From assembly GCF_901709675.1 (NCBI RefSeq), contig NC_051097.1:8596039-8660038 (forward strand): DNA of 64,000 bases, given 5' to 3'. Below, piece by piece: positions 30,929-62,067 of the stretch. The position numbers were made by a program, and so were the translations under genes. The notes beneath the pieces are model-generated. The model was not told where the DNA came from. It made no database searches and was given only the letters and a program-made list of their open reading frames with translations. Source of the DNA: Syngnathus acus (Eukaryota > Chordata > Actinopteri > Syngnathiformes > Syngnathidae). The stretch's first letter is position 1, and every line of letters begins with the position of its first letter.

Positions 30929-30997
30929 GGCTCCATTGAGACTTGAACTCAGATCACTGAATTCAAAGTCAAGTGCTGACTCTTACACCATGGAACC
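30929..30997 (-). pseudogene. tRNA-Gln(UUG)-like sequence, closest to a real tRNA
   Basis: The acceptor stem GGTTCCA/TGGAGCC pairs at all 7 positions (one G-U), the D stem is paired, and the loop is CTTTGAA (anticodon UUG). The anticodon stem is short by about 2 nt and contains a mismatch, so it is probably a pseudogene. It may be the ancestral form of the array's tRNA part. Confidence 0.6.
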
Positions 30998-31857
30998 CTC
31001 TGGCCTGGTGAGGCATATGGTTTTTATGGGGTAGCTCACAAGCTACTATTTCACGAGATATCGAGTTTTTTTTTGAAAAAAAAAAAAAGATCAGTGATAT
31101 GTATACTAGACTCAAACATTAATGTTTAGTAATCCAGATAAAATAATTGTACCTCAGCATCCGGACAAGTGCTGGTATCCCTCCGGACTTGAATATTACA
31201 GACCAAATCATTAATATTTCAGTACATGTATTGATTTGTTCCATTTCAATGTCCAACCCACAAAATATAAACAATTAAGAGTTATTATTATAATGCACTC
31301 ATGAATGAGGGTTTTTGGTGTGAATGCTGTGGTTGTTTTGTAGTGGGATCCATTTGTAGATCATTTTCAAATGTTTCTACTTGATTTTATGGCAATCTTT
31401 TATCAGCGCTGAGTTGACCAAAAAAATGAAAAATAATTGCATTCTCATAGTGTCTTTCAAAATCAGATGTATAGTCCACCGGATGTGCTATCTTTGTGAT
31501 CAAAGTTGCAGAGAAAAAAACAATTTAAAAAAATCATTTATTGGGCAGTATTTATGGTGATTGTTTGGGTGTGCATGTGAATAAAAAGCCAACTTTTATA
31601 ACCTCAATAAATTTGATATTTTGTAAAACTTGTGTTTATTTGTGTAAACTGCACTGTTTGTGGTTTACTAAAGTGGATTTTGTTTCTAGTTGATGTGTTC
31701 TCTCAAAATGTATTGACTTCATGAACAAAACTAATAAGGCAGCTAACAGATACTCAAAAAAACAAAATCACTGAATCACCAAAAGTCCAAAATGAGGTCG
31801 ACCCAATAGTTTGAAAATAATGGTTTGGTTTTATTTCATGTGCAGTTACGTAAGACA

Positions 31858-31871
31858 CCGCAAGAGGGCAG
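31858..31871 (+). promoter_or_regulatory. CTCF-like motif
   Basis: CCGCAAGAGGGCAG is a full match to the usual CTCF core by eye. Confidence 0.45.
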
Positions 31872-32812
31872 CAGTGGTTTCCCTATTAGAGGGCTTCACC
31901 ACCCTAATGGGTTACATTCATGATGAGTATGTCAAAGTTCTCACGAGCCATTATGGATGCAACCTTTTTATTTTAAAGAACGTCTTTATGTTTTTCTCGC
32001 CATACTGCGCTCACTTCTTCATCCCCTCACCTACTCTCCCTCTTATTGCCCCCACCTCATGTCCCCAGAGGGTCAAGTTGAAATTTCTTGCCAGCTCTAA
32101 GCTCTCCATCACTCACCTGTCAGCTAGCCCACCATAAGAGAGGAGGAGGTGACATCCATCTTCCCCATAAGGCCTTTCTGAATATTTCATAAAAGCTCAG
32201 ATTGCCCGTGAAATGTTGGCGTCGGTGCTACGGCAGCAACGGTGTCATTTCATTTGATTTCGATATGCCGAGAGACCCGAGCAAGTATTACGTTTCTCTA
32301 GAAAGTTAAACTTATTTGTTTGCTTGACACTGTGAAGCTTAAGTGGCGCAGCCTGGCATTAAAAGTGATGTTATGAGTCCGAGCAGCAGCTCTAAACGCC
32401 GCCCTTACTTTGCATATTTTAATGACTGTTTGCTTGCATAATGTATGTTACGCTTCCTCCAGTGCATATATTTCATTTTAAAGGCCCCGGGGTAAAAATA
32501 ACCTTTCGGGCCACCACTGACCCATGTCCCCCTTCCACTGCTTTTCTTGCGTTATATGCCTGCCGTGTGCTTTATTTTGACCTTCTGGTGCGGTGGTGCA
32601 AGCCCACACATTCATTAGATTGTTTCATTCCAGCTACTGTAAACCAGATGGAATCTTGAAAAGTGGCCAGCAGACCATCAATGTTAAGACAAACAAACAA
32701 CCCAGATGTCAGAACACATTTACATCTTGAGCCTTGTATTCTATTCTTTCATGGATCACTAATTTTATTTTATAAAATTATTTTTGGGGGTGTTGCTTTT
32801 GCACTAGTCTTC

Positions 32813-32922
32813 ATTATTATTATTATTATTATTATTATTAACAGATATTATATCTATAATTGAAATAAGAATATCATATTATTTATATTATATTATATTA
32901 TATTATATTATATTATATTATG
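32813..32922. repeat. ATT and TATAT microsatellites
   Basis: An ATT run at 32813-32840 and a TATAT pentamer run at 32885-32922. Confidence 0.9.
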
Positions 32923-33699
32923 CAGGAGAATCCTTGTTGTCGTCACCATACGTAAATAATGATGATAGTGCCCTGCTAGTTCAATAGTAATTTCTCATCT
33001 GGATTACCGTCGGTAAAGGTTAATAGAGTGGTTAATCATACAATGACCTGTCTGTGAACTGGACTATCATGGGCCGGTCAAAGTTGCAGGCGTCAAATGG
33101 AAGGTGAAAAGCTCCTCGGTGGACTTGGAATCTCTTTAGGAGAATATGACCGCTTATAAAAATGCATTAGTTCGTGTAGCCAGACACCATTCTTTAAACA
33201 TGACCCTCGAGGAGAGTTGGATTTTTTTTTTTTTTTTTTTTTTTGGGTGGGGATCTCACCGGCCTGTATGCAACGCTGTAAATCCTTCCAGTATTTAGTT
33301 TGAGAAGGTGCTGACAAAGTGAGAAGAGAGACTGCGCCTGCCGTGGGTAGTTTCAAAGTTTGTTTATCAGCTAAAGTTTAGATGCAGTTAATCGTACGTC
33401 TATTTAAAAAGAAAAAAAAAAAACAACTTTTCATACTGCTGAACTTTTTGTTTTGCTTTGGCCTTCTAATTTGCTCCTCCTGCTGTATTCATCTTCGGTT
33501 TTGATGATGAATGGCGAAACAATTGCAGAATCTGCATTTGGGTAAATTATGTGAGAATACAAAAAAATGAGCGCGTGCACAATATAACTTTGTTTTTAGT
33601 GCAGGATGGAATTTAATTTGGGTTTTACGTAACATTGATACATTTGTTAAAACGCACAATGTGATTGCATTTATTCACCATGTGGACCGTGAACTATTA

Positions 33700-33742
33700 A
33701 CTTGTCACTGCCATTGACGAATATAGACGTCAAAAATCAATC
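33700..33742 (+). repeat. dispersed repeat fragment
   Basis: The core ccattgacgaatatagacgt, then caaa, recurs at 38466-38512 (ccattgacggatatagacgt). It is a common teleost interspersed motif. Confidence 0.5.
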
Positions 33743-34358
33743 TGCACACATTCAAACATTTAACATGCAGCATCTCGGGTAGATACGATGTTTTCATTTT
33801 GTTTTGTCACGTCTTACCACTGCAATGTGAATGCACGGCCCTGTTTTCACATTGCACTGTTTAAGTGAAGGACTAAGCAACAAGTAATAGATACAAATCA
33901 ACTGAAAGGTCCTGAGCCTAATTTTTGATAATGACACTTAGAATTCTCCAAAACAATCTCAATGGAAGAAGGACAGCACAGCCAACAAACATTTTATAGA
34001 CTGCATTCGCTTTTCAAACTTGAAGTATTTTGGAGTCCTTGGAATGTTTCTCGAAGGTAAATGTCCCTGTCAGCCTCTGCGGTGAGACAAAGACGTCTTT
34101 ATTTACCCGTAATGTCTGCATCGGCTCCTGGCACCTTGTTATAAAAGTGTCCCTGAAGCAGGTGCGGGAGACTCGACTTGGCAACAGGCGCTCTCATATT
34201 AAAAGGGGTCGACTGAGGGAATGAAGTTTGAGCAAGCTCACTGGACCAGCAGTGCATTTTGGACAACTCCTGGCTTCCAACTAAGGTGGTGTGAATGCAT
34301 GGATTTTTTTTTTTGGATCCGATTTTTGAAAATGTTACTTCTGGTGTGTGCACCTTGG

Positions 34359-34372
34359 CCACCTGGGGGCAG
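34359..34372 (+). promoter_or_regulatory. CTCF-like motif
   Basis: CCACCTGGGGGCAG, one change from the common CTCF core, about 1 kb upstream of tmem132d exon 1. Confidence 0.4.
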
Positions 34373-35372
34373 TATAATTGAAACATACATATATATGAAC
34401 ATGGAGACGTCTCAGCTCCTCAATTAGCCGCAGTAGCGTCGATCAGTCTTTGCAGAGGATAAAGAATATGCACGTTCGTGAGCACACTTTGAACAGGTCT
34501 AACAACATCGCAAATATTCTGTAGCTTACCATATTTTTGTCCACATACAGTATATAGGAGATACCCAGCAGAACAGTATTACGTGACTAATTTTTTTTTC
34601 ATTTGCAATCGCTGCCCAATGTGTGCCGTCATATCATCGAGGCTTAAGCTTATACCTGCACCCATCTGCTCCATCCTGCAGCCTCAGATATGATCCCATG
34701 CGGCGCCGCCACAGCCTGAGGTTCTGTGGGTGACATCTGGCAAAAAATAAAAAGGACAAATTATGCCTGTGTAGCAATGATTGTCATTTAGAAAGCATAA
34801 CTTGAATTGCATACACGCAAAAATTAAACAATGCTTTGGATTTCATTCTCACGTTTGTAGTGATAACTACAAACTACTTAATAGAAGTAATTTCATCATG
34901 AATAATATATTTAAAAAATTCAAGCATAGTAATTGTCAGGCCTTGGGGGAGCTCTGCGCCGTACAATGAAGTTTAATATCGCCGTATAACACGTGAGGAA
35001 TGTAATAACATAGTCATAAAATAGTATTACAAGAGTCAAAACGCTAATGGTATGATGTGAATTCGACCCCTGGCGTGGAATCATGTTCATCATTTGTTAG
35101 ATCAAATTTAAAGTGAGTCGCAGAGAAAGCGCTGATCCCTTTGACCTCGTGTGCATTTAATTTGCTCGCAGCTCTTGCTCCGCCCACGTGGCTGCCGTTA
35201 ATCTGACACACTGCACATGTTTACAGATTTCAACCATGGGAATAGTCGTGAGCCTGGCGCTCTTCTACCCTGCCAGCCAGGTCGTGCAAACTTTCGCATC
35301 TTTTTGTTCACCCAACATTCAACGAGAGAATTTTTTATTTATTTTTTTTGCAATGAAAGGAAACTATTCGTG

Positions 35373-35380
35373 TATATAAA
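35373..35380 (+). promoter_or_regulatory. possible TATA box of tmem132d
   Basis: TATATAAA lies 46 bp upstream of the ATG. A start about 25-30 bp downstream would leave a 5' UTR of about 20 nt, which is short. Alternatively the 5' UTR extends through this sequence. Confidence 0.25.
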
Positions 35381-35425
35381 GCTTTTTTGAGTTTTTTTTT
35401 TCTCATCAGGAATTCCCTTGACAAG

Positions 35426-49814
<14,389 letters not shown>

Positions 49815-50760
49815 GTTTTTCGGGGTGTTCCGACCAAATCCACAGAACAGTTTAGCTTAAGATATGCTAACCATCGGGCTAACACGCTACCCCATGAAAT
49901 ATATGATATATGAAACATCTGTAAATATTGGTGCACTTTTTTTTACAAGTGCTGTAATGTAATTTATTATTTTTACCTTGTTTTTATAGTCCCTAGCACT
50001 CGTGCGGACTTTGTGCAATTGGTCAGAAAATATGCAACATTTGTTATGTTAATTTTAGCAATCTGTCACAGCTGCATCCAGTGATATTTATGGAAATGAA
50101 AGTATGTTATGCAAATATAATCTTTGCCGAGTTTTGTAATTAATTTGGGGATAAGTTATTTCCCGTTGTTTTTCCCTGGCGGCACTGAAGATATTGTAGG
50201 TAATGGTTATTGTCTAACCTTCTCGTGTCTAGAATGGAAGCAATAAATATTCAACAGATTTTATATGTACATATAAATATATCATGATGCCTTTTATACG
50301 TAGCCTCCCATTAGTCTGATAAAAAGATTTTGCCCAAAAAATGACAAGTAGATGTACAGTATTAGTTGAAGTGAAATTTGCTTTCATTCATTTATTGTTT
50401 TAAAAGCTTTTCAATAGCGGAGTCATTCGCATGAAAGCCGCGTCGTGAATGATTTGGATTATCGACTAAAGCCCGTGCGATGAATCAGTGGGATTTGATT
50501 ATTTAATTACTATCGAATGGGATTTAAGGATGATGTCATAATTCAGTGAAATGTACTTTGCCAATATTAAATCTGCACAGAGGAGCGACACTGGAGGAAA
50601 TTACTACAGGCAGGCGCTGCATTGGCGTTATTGATACTCCCCCTTTTCTTTTTTAGCCCAACTGTAATATAACATTCAAATCGGGATACATTTTTACGAT
50701 ATTTTATGTTTATATCTTTGTATGTAATAAAGATATATGAATTTAAACACTGTTGAATTT
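49815..50760 (+). other. tmem132d probable 3' UTR
   Basis: AT-rich sequence following the stop, with an AATAAA at 50726-50731 in typical context and another at 50946-50951. Confidence 0.55.
50726..50731 (+). terminator. polyadenylation signal candidate, tmem132d
   Basis: AATAAA about 0.9 kb after the stop codon. Confidence 0.45.
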
Positions 50761-51836
50761 TTTATTATCCCCCACAGGTAAACAAGAGCAAGACAGAGAA
50801 GTAACATTTTCCAGTATGTTTGCTTTGTTATGGTCTTATTTCATACCTATTTTATGTTGTTTTTGTAACTTTTGGTGCTTTCCATCAGAGTGACTCACAC
50901 ACTTGACTTGTTTGGCCCTTATGCAACCTTGGTTTCATCAGACATAATAAAAACCTAAACAGAATTGAAAATGTGTTTTAACCAAGTTTTAATTTTGCCA
51001 CTAAAAAATCCAAACCACAGACGTAACAGTTAAAAAGGTAAGCAAGATATTTAAGTTCAAACAGCATGTTGGTATCATCGCAGAAGAATCTCTAATCTGG
51101 AGCATCAGCTCCCCTATTGACAGATTTAAAGGATTGGGGTCATTGTATTGCTGGATTAGAGATGCATTAATGGAGCCTCTCTTTACGGACGTTTCCGGAT
51201 GATATGACCCAGGAGAGGTCACGTGACCACGAGGAACAGGCATGTTTATTTACTGCATGGACTCTTCTCAGTGACATGACGGGTAAAGCGCCGGAGAAAC
51301 ATCCCGAGTGCACGCACAACATCTGTTCGAAGCCACTTTGCACGCAACATGAGGCTGATCTTTTGCGAGTCTCATTTATATCAAACATGGCCATCAGCAA
51401 TAACTCCACATCAACGCATTCTCACCCCAAGCGCGAGTGCACTACATCATGTTGCTGTCAAAGCCGTCGGGATGCTGCCAGTGAATTATTCACGACCGGG
51501 TGACTCGCTGAGTGGATCATTTGAAAATGTCATGGCAGGAAAAGCACAGGTATAATTGATAGCAGGCATCCTGTTTGTGTGTGCAAGTTTCATGAAGAGC
51601 CCTTTCCACTCAAGGCTGCTTGGATTTTGCTTCACAGTGGGAAGTGCATGTCGAACTTTGCTACTTCTAACCCAAGTGCATGGAAGCGAGCCACTTATTG
51701 GAAGTTTCATGATGGGAGGAAAAGGCAAAATAAAGTGCTGGCAGGATCAAATGAAGTCAAACAAAAACTAGGAAACGTGAGCAAGACCGCAACGCAGAGA
51801 AAACTTACAATAACAAATCGAAAGCAGCGAGGTCAA

Positions 51837-52147
51837 TACCGTATTTTCCGCACTGTAAGGCGCATCTAAAAACGTCAAATTTTCTCAAAAGCCGACAGTG
51901 CGCCTTATAATCAGGTGCGCCTTATATATGGACCAATAATGAGCCACTACAGCAGGCGTGTCCAAAGTCCAGCCCGCGGGCCAAATGTATATATCTTATA
52001 TATGGACAAAGTTTTAAAATGGGCCATTCACTGAAGGTGCGCCTTATAATCCAGTGCGCCTTATATATGGACAAAGTTTTAAAATGGGCCATTCATTGAA
52101 GGTGCGCCTTATAATCCGGTGCGCCTTATAGTGCAGAAAATACGGTA
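51837..52147. mobile_element. MITE with TACCGTATTTTCYGCACT termini
   Basis: Left end taccgtattttccgcactgt, right end the inverse of taccgtattttctgcactat. Internal gtgcgccttata motifs repeat several times, including a near-perfect local duplication (gcgccttatatatggacaaa, about 52000-52110). No coding capacity. TA is either the target site or part of the ends. Confidence 0.8.
51952..51988 (+). mobile_element. hAT-end fragment nested in the MITE
   Basis: caggcgtgtccaaagtccag, then cccgcgggccaaat, is the recognisable 5' end of a teleost hAT-type element, truncated after about 35 bp. Confidence 0.5.
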
Positions 52148-55100
52148 ACTAACTGATGAGGTGACTAGCAATACCTGGACAAGACACAAGATTGGAAGAA
52201 GCTGATTGGGTAACACCAGAAAGGTGAGATCAGGTGGACACAAGAATCTAACAAGACACAAGGAAAACATGAAACGGAATTCTGAATCAAACTAAATTAA
52301 CTATGAGGAAACAATTCTCATTTAAAGTGTAGGTGATGTCATCGTCTATAAATGTATTCATATCTGTCAAAAAAATAATAATCGGACAAAAAAGCTTTAT
52401 TTGGAAGTCCACATGTTCACCACATGCTTCCATCTGGCACCGTCTGGACGCGATTGGTGCGCTGCTTGCGCCATTTTATGCAAGACAAGGACAGCTCTTC
52501 TGTTGTTTTTGAGATATGCCATTTGAGCATATCGGCGTTATTGTGTAGGACAGGTTGCGGCGATCAAACAGCGGCATGCTTGCGCCCAGCAGGTGGTTGA
52601 CTTCTGCTTTCATCTGACAACCCGTAGATAGTCTACTATGGGGATTCATGTGACACTATCAAATGGGGCCACCCTGAGTTCAGTGGCGGTAAACTGTCAT
52701 TGCACAGTGTTGCGTTGGAAATTGGGAGGCGAAAGTGTTTTCATTTTCTTGCCATTATTTCTGTCCCTTCATCCTGTCAATGTAAAAAGTTTTGCAAGCG
52801 TCTGTTTAATCCTAAAATTCTTGCCAAGTCCTACAATGTCGAAATATATTGACAAAAATTTCTTCCTCCATCTGTTCAAATCCAACAACCAGGAGCTTGA
52901 TTTGTTTTGCTAATAGATTCTCACTGGGAGTTGGCTCAACTTTTTTGAACAAGCAGATGCTATCTGTCATTTTTGCAGACACTCGAAGAACGACGTCGAT
53001 TCATTTTGGACAACTGGTAAGTTGTCGAGACTCGACTGGTCCCCGGATAATTGGCGACGTTTGAATATCTAGGCTGTTTTTCTTTCTTTTTTGCAATTTG
53101 CATTTCAATAAACTTGGGTTCTCTTTGTTGGAGAGAATGAAGTAAAAGGTTTTTGACACAATGGCAGAGGTGCAAATCAATGTTTAAATGGCAGAGTGAG
53201 CACTAAAGAAAATAGTCACCGCTAACATAATGAACATGCCACATTAACACCCCCCTACCAACATACAAATCACACGAGAAAAAATGGATTCTTTTTCACG
53301 TTTGAGCTAAAAAGACTCAAAAACACTGCCGGGATTTGTCAGAGCGCTCTTTGGATGCCCGGCTGCGAGGAGGCTGCTGTATTGATTTGGAGCAAGAAGC
53401 ATCCGGTGCCATGAAAAATACAATGTCCTCCCTTTCATTTTAGTGGTAATGTTACTTGTCACCTCTCATAGCCAGACTATAATTTGATAAATCAATAAGG
53501 GAACATCAAGACGAGTAGGCTTGACATTTTGGAGGGGGAGGGGACACCCGCCATCGGATCAATTTTGAACGGAACATTAAACACAGAGCCTCTTTGCTCT
53601 CAATGCGCAAAAGGGACATGGACACAACGTGCACACTTGTGCAACCACATTTGGTTATTATTATTATTTAAAAAGTCAATTGAGCTGTACAATTCTTCAT
53701 AAAATTATTTATCTTGGTGTCATTTCCCAAACTGTCCAATCGTTGTTGGTGTTCCACAGGGTTCAATTTCGAGGCCCTTACTGTTTTGTACTTTCTTTCA
53801 CTGACGACAATCAGATTGATATTCTTTTTGTCCTGTGTGGAGGAAAATAAAGTCTGCATGGCACACAACATCTTGAACTTCAAGTGGGTCCCACTCTTGT
53901 ACATTTCAACCTGTTAACTTGCACCTCCTCGCGATTACAGTCTCAAATTTGTGTTTTAAATTGAACATTTTCTTTTAAATAACTATCTAAACTGTCATAA
54001 CTACACACAGGAATACTTGAGGAATACACCACAGAATTCAATGAAATGAGAGAATGCATATGAGATCTTGTCACTTTGCAGTTCTTCCACAGCAGGAACG
54101 CAGACGACTTGTTTGCGAAAAAATCCTTGTTTGAGAAAAAAAAAAAGCTCAAACATTTCCTCTATCTCAAGAGACCTCATTCTTATGACTGTGTGCACAT
54201 CTTCCTGTTGGCATTGTTTATCCTTTTTATCCTTTACACAGTCGGAAAAAAAAAAAGACAAGCCAATAATTTCTGATCCGCAACTGCAAACACAAACACA
54301 CGCAAACACCTACTTAACAGAAAGAAATGTTATCCTTGCCATAGTTTGTGTAGGAAGCATCAACATCCTTCTTTGTTGTTTGGGAATATTTACGATGAAG
54401 CAGAATTATATACACATTCCACCTGAAAGGGAATTTTTAAATTGTTTGCATACAAATACAGCAACCAGGCTAAAGGGTAAACAGAATATTTGCACAAAAT
54501 GAGACTTCTGGTCGAAAAACATAACTGGCCACAGTATGAAATAAGATAACAGAAAACAGTGAGATAAAAAATGTCCTTCAAGATTTTCTTTTCCAGTTTG
54601 CAGCTTTGTTAGATTGAAGTGAAGCTTACTGACAGTGTTATCTTTGAGAGTCTTTTTGCGTTTGGAACAAAAACTGAACAGACTGAAACTGGAAAAACAG
54701 CAGGGGTGAAAAACAGGTGCTTCTAATCAACTGAGCCGTCAGGTAAACAAAGTCCTCGGAGCTAGCTTGTTTATCTGCTGGTTGATGAGAAGCACGTGCG
54801 GCGAAAACCAAACTGCGGCATGGCTTCCTACTTTCTGGAATCTGATTTTTTGATTATAAACGCATGATCGTATAAGTCTTGTTCCGAAACTTTCTGTTAG
54901 TGTGACATTGTGTCGAAAATACCGACACACTCACAAGTCCTCGTTATTATTATTATTATTACTACACAAGGGGATCCAGAATACATATCATTACCCCTCC
55001 CGGACTCCCCAAAGACACTAGAAAAGACAGAAGTAGAAATAAAAATATCATCAGCGATAATGTAAGCAGAAATGTGTTGGTGGAGGGAGCGTGCCGAAAT

Positions 55101-56974
55101 ATGTTTGGAAACAACTGGAGCTAAAAATGACTTGCGTTCTCATTATAATGAACGACGATTATTGTGGAATTACACTGTTTTCAACTCTGGTGGTTAAAAA
55201 TGACAAATGTGCTTCTACTTCTTCATAGTAAAGCGTGTAGTTCGTTTTGGAGCGTCCACTTTAATTAGCGTTCCTTGTCCGATGGGTTCAGGAGTGTTGG
55301 TATGGCAACCGCAGGGAAAATCAGCGGGGTGCCGGCAGAGTTTGTTGTGGTGACGGGCGTCTGACTCATTATAACTGATGAGTTGTCAGGGCGTTGACTA
55401 CCTGCCATTTTCAGGATGAAGGTCTGAGCACAAGTGGAGGAAGGTTAATGCTGAATGGGGGGCTGTTTCGGACAGAAACACTGTCAACCCAAGTTCAGAC
55501 TTTTTTTTTTACCTACTTTGTTCAGTCCTTGCGTTGATTTCACCTCAATGTTACATGAGTTGCATGGAAAATGCCACATTAACATGGAATAAGATGGAAA
55601 TCTCAAATTAGTTTGCCCTTTGACGAAGAAGACCTGCTCTTTGATAGTCTGCAAGGAAACTAATTATCTGTGAAGGTTACATGAGTTTCAAGCATTTGTC
55701 CTTATGGTTAACTTATTTCCAAATATTAATTTAACATTATTCCGACCTTTCTTCTTTTTTTTAAATAATTTCTTCCTACAAATAAAACATTTTCATGTGG
55801 AATATCCTGAGGGAAAAAATGGACAGTTTTCTGACGAAGAAGAATTTTCCCGTCAAACAACCCAAAATACAAGCGGACAGCCTGATAAATTATAGCTAGA
55901 CCAATGAATCACATATCAGTGTGACAGAGAGAAGTCACCTTCAGACACAATTCATTTAGGAAGGACCATCTTGACGCACGCGTGACAGGATGAGTGACGA
56001 GGCCACGTTTCACAGTTAGCGATTGTTTGTTTATTCACTGTCATGACTATTTTTTTTTTTTTTCCAGGCGTCCAAAATGTCACATATAGTTCTTTAAGTG
56101 TGTAACTTGGGCCACACAGATGGTACAGACTTCTTATAAATAAGAGATTGTCTATGATGCTCTAAATCATAATCCGTTTTTTTTTTTTTTTTTTTTATTG
56201 ACGTAAAATGCGTCAAATTAGTTGACTTCTATTGAGTGACGCAACGGAATCAAAAGGGGAATCGTTATCTAAAGGGCAAAAAACACAATTCAAACATACA
56301 GAGGCCAACCCAAAACTAATTTTTACAATACCATACTGACATGTGCCCAAGGATATTCCGTATCTACACACCTTCATTCCAGTTACCAGATCCAACACAC
56401 ATTCCTCCATAACATCATGCATTGATCTGGTTTCTGGTAACAAAGAAAAAAAGAAGAAAAAAAAAGAAATGTATTTATACAAATTGTTACTATACATATA
56501 ATCTCGCTAAATAAAACTTTGCATTTATATAGCAGGTAGAAAATCCCTCCAAGAATCTATAATTGGCGTTTTGCAGTACAGGGCATACAGCAACTCTGCA
56601 ATAGCAAGCAGAGCACAAACAATATAGTACAATTAAAAGTTTGATGATATCAAAAATAAAGAAAGCAAATTACAAGACGCACAGAATATGAAACGGAACC
56701 TCAATTAAATACAAAGAACGTACATTTAAGTTAAGCAACAATATCAAGATCACATTTTGTCTTTTTGTTGTGGTGCTGCGGCGAATAATTTATCGCGGTC
56801 GCTCGCTTTTGAGTTTCTTAGTGCCGTCGCGGGTCTAAAGTTCCGGTCTGGTGCGGGGAAAGAAGAACCAATGTTTGGTTTCTTCCTCACCTTATTTCCT
56901 TTGACTTCCCTTCATCATTCCGAAGGCATTCGGGTGAGTTTCACTTTTAAGTTCTCGGAATGGACGACCGGCTT
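52148..56974. other. intergenic region between the convergent TMEM132 genes
   Basis: No gene recognised. It contains a short reverse-transcriptase-like relic (53748-53805), an ATT run (about 54945-54962) and T-runs (about 56049-56064 and 56177-56196). The left boundary of the tmem132c 3' UTR is not clear. Confidence 0.55.
53748..53805 (+). mobile_element. fragment of non-LTR reverse transcriptase
   Basis: The frame at 53748 reads GVPQGSISRPLLF, the conserved GVPQGS..GPLLF motif of non-LTR reverse transcriptases, then hits a stop. It is only about 60 nt and is a dead relic. Confidence 0.45.

Positions 56975-62067
<5,093 letters not shown>

Larger units (their letters stand above)
30128..31034 (-). 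repeat. inverted copies of the tRNA-Gln-like unit
   Basis: The same unit as 27937-28800 but reversed, with tRNA-like parts at 30140-30430 (interrupted), 30570-30639, 30780-30849 and 30929-30997, spaced about 210 bp apart after removing the insertion. Together with the left array it makes a large inverted repeat around the TTAGGG array. Confidence 0.9.
31041..35425. other. intergenic region before tmem132d
   Basis: No gene recognised. It contains CTCF-like motifs (31858 and 34359), microsatellites (32813-32922), a T-run at about 33220-33245, a dispersed repeat at 33700-33742 and a possible TATA box at 35373. Confidence 0.6.

Noticed and set aside
28004-30997. Functional tRNA-Gln genes
   Set aside because: Anticodon and T stems are mispaired in all array copies, and the best copy (30929) is short in the anticodon stem. 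They are recorded as tRNA-like pseudogenes.
27690-31034. CRISPR-like array from the regularly spaced 216-bp repeats
   Set aside because: The eukaryotic context, long units with no short repeat-spacer alternation, and tRNA-like cores explain the pattern.
35236-35281. Alternative tmem132d first exon (MGIVVSLALFYPASQ)
   Set aside because: It looks like a leader peptide, but its donor (gtcgtg) is weak and ends in phase 2, which does not match exon 2. The 35426 exon fits in phase and sequence.
53629-53917. Reverse-transcriptase gene
   Set aside because: Only about 60 nt around one motif are recognisable and they are closed by a stop; reported as a relic fragment only.
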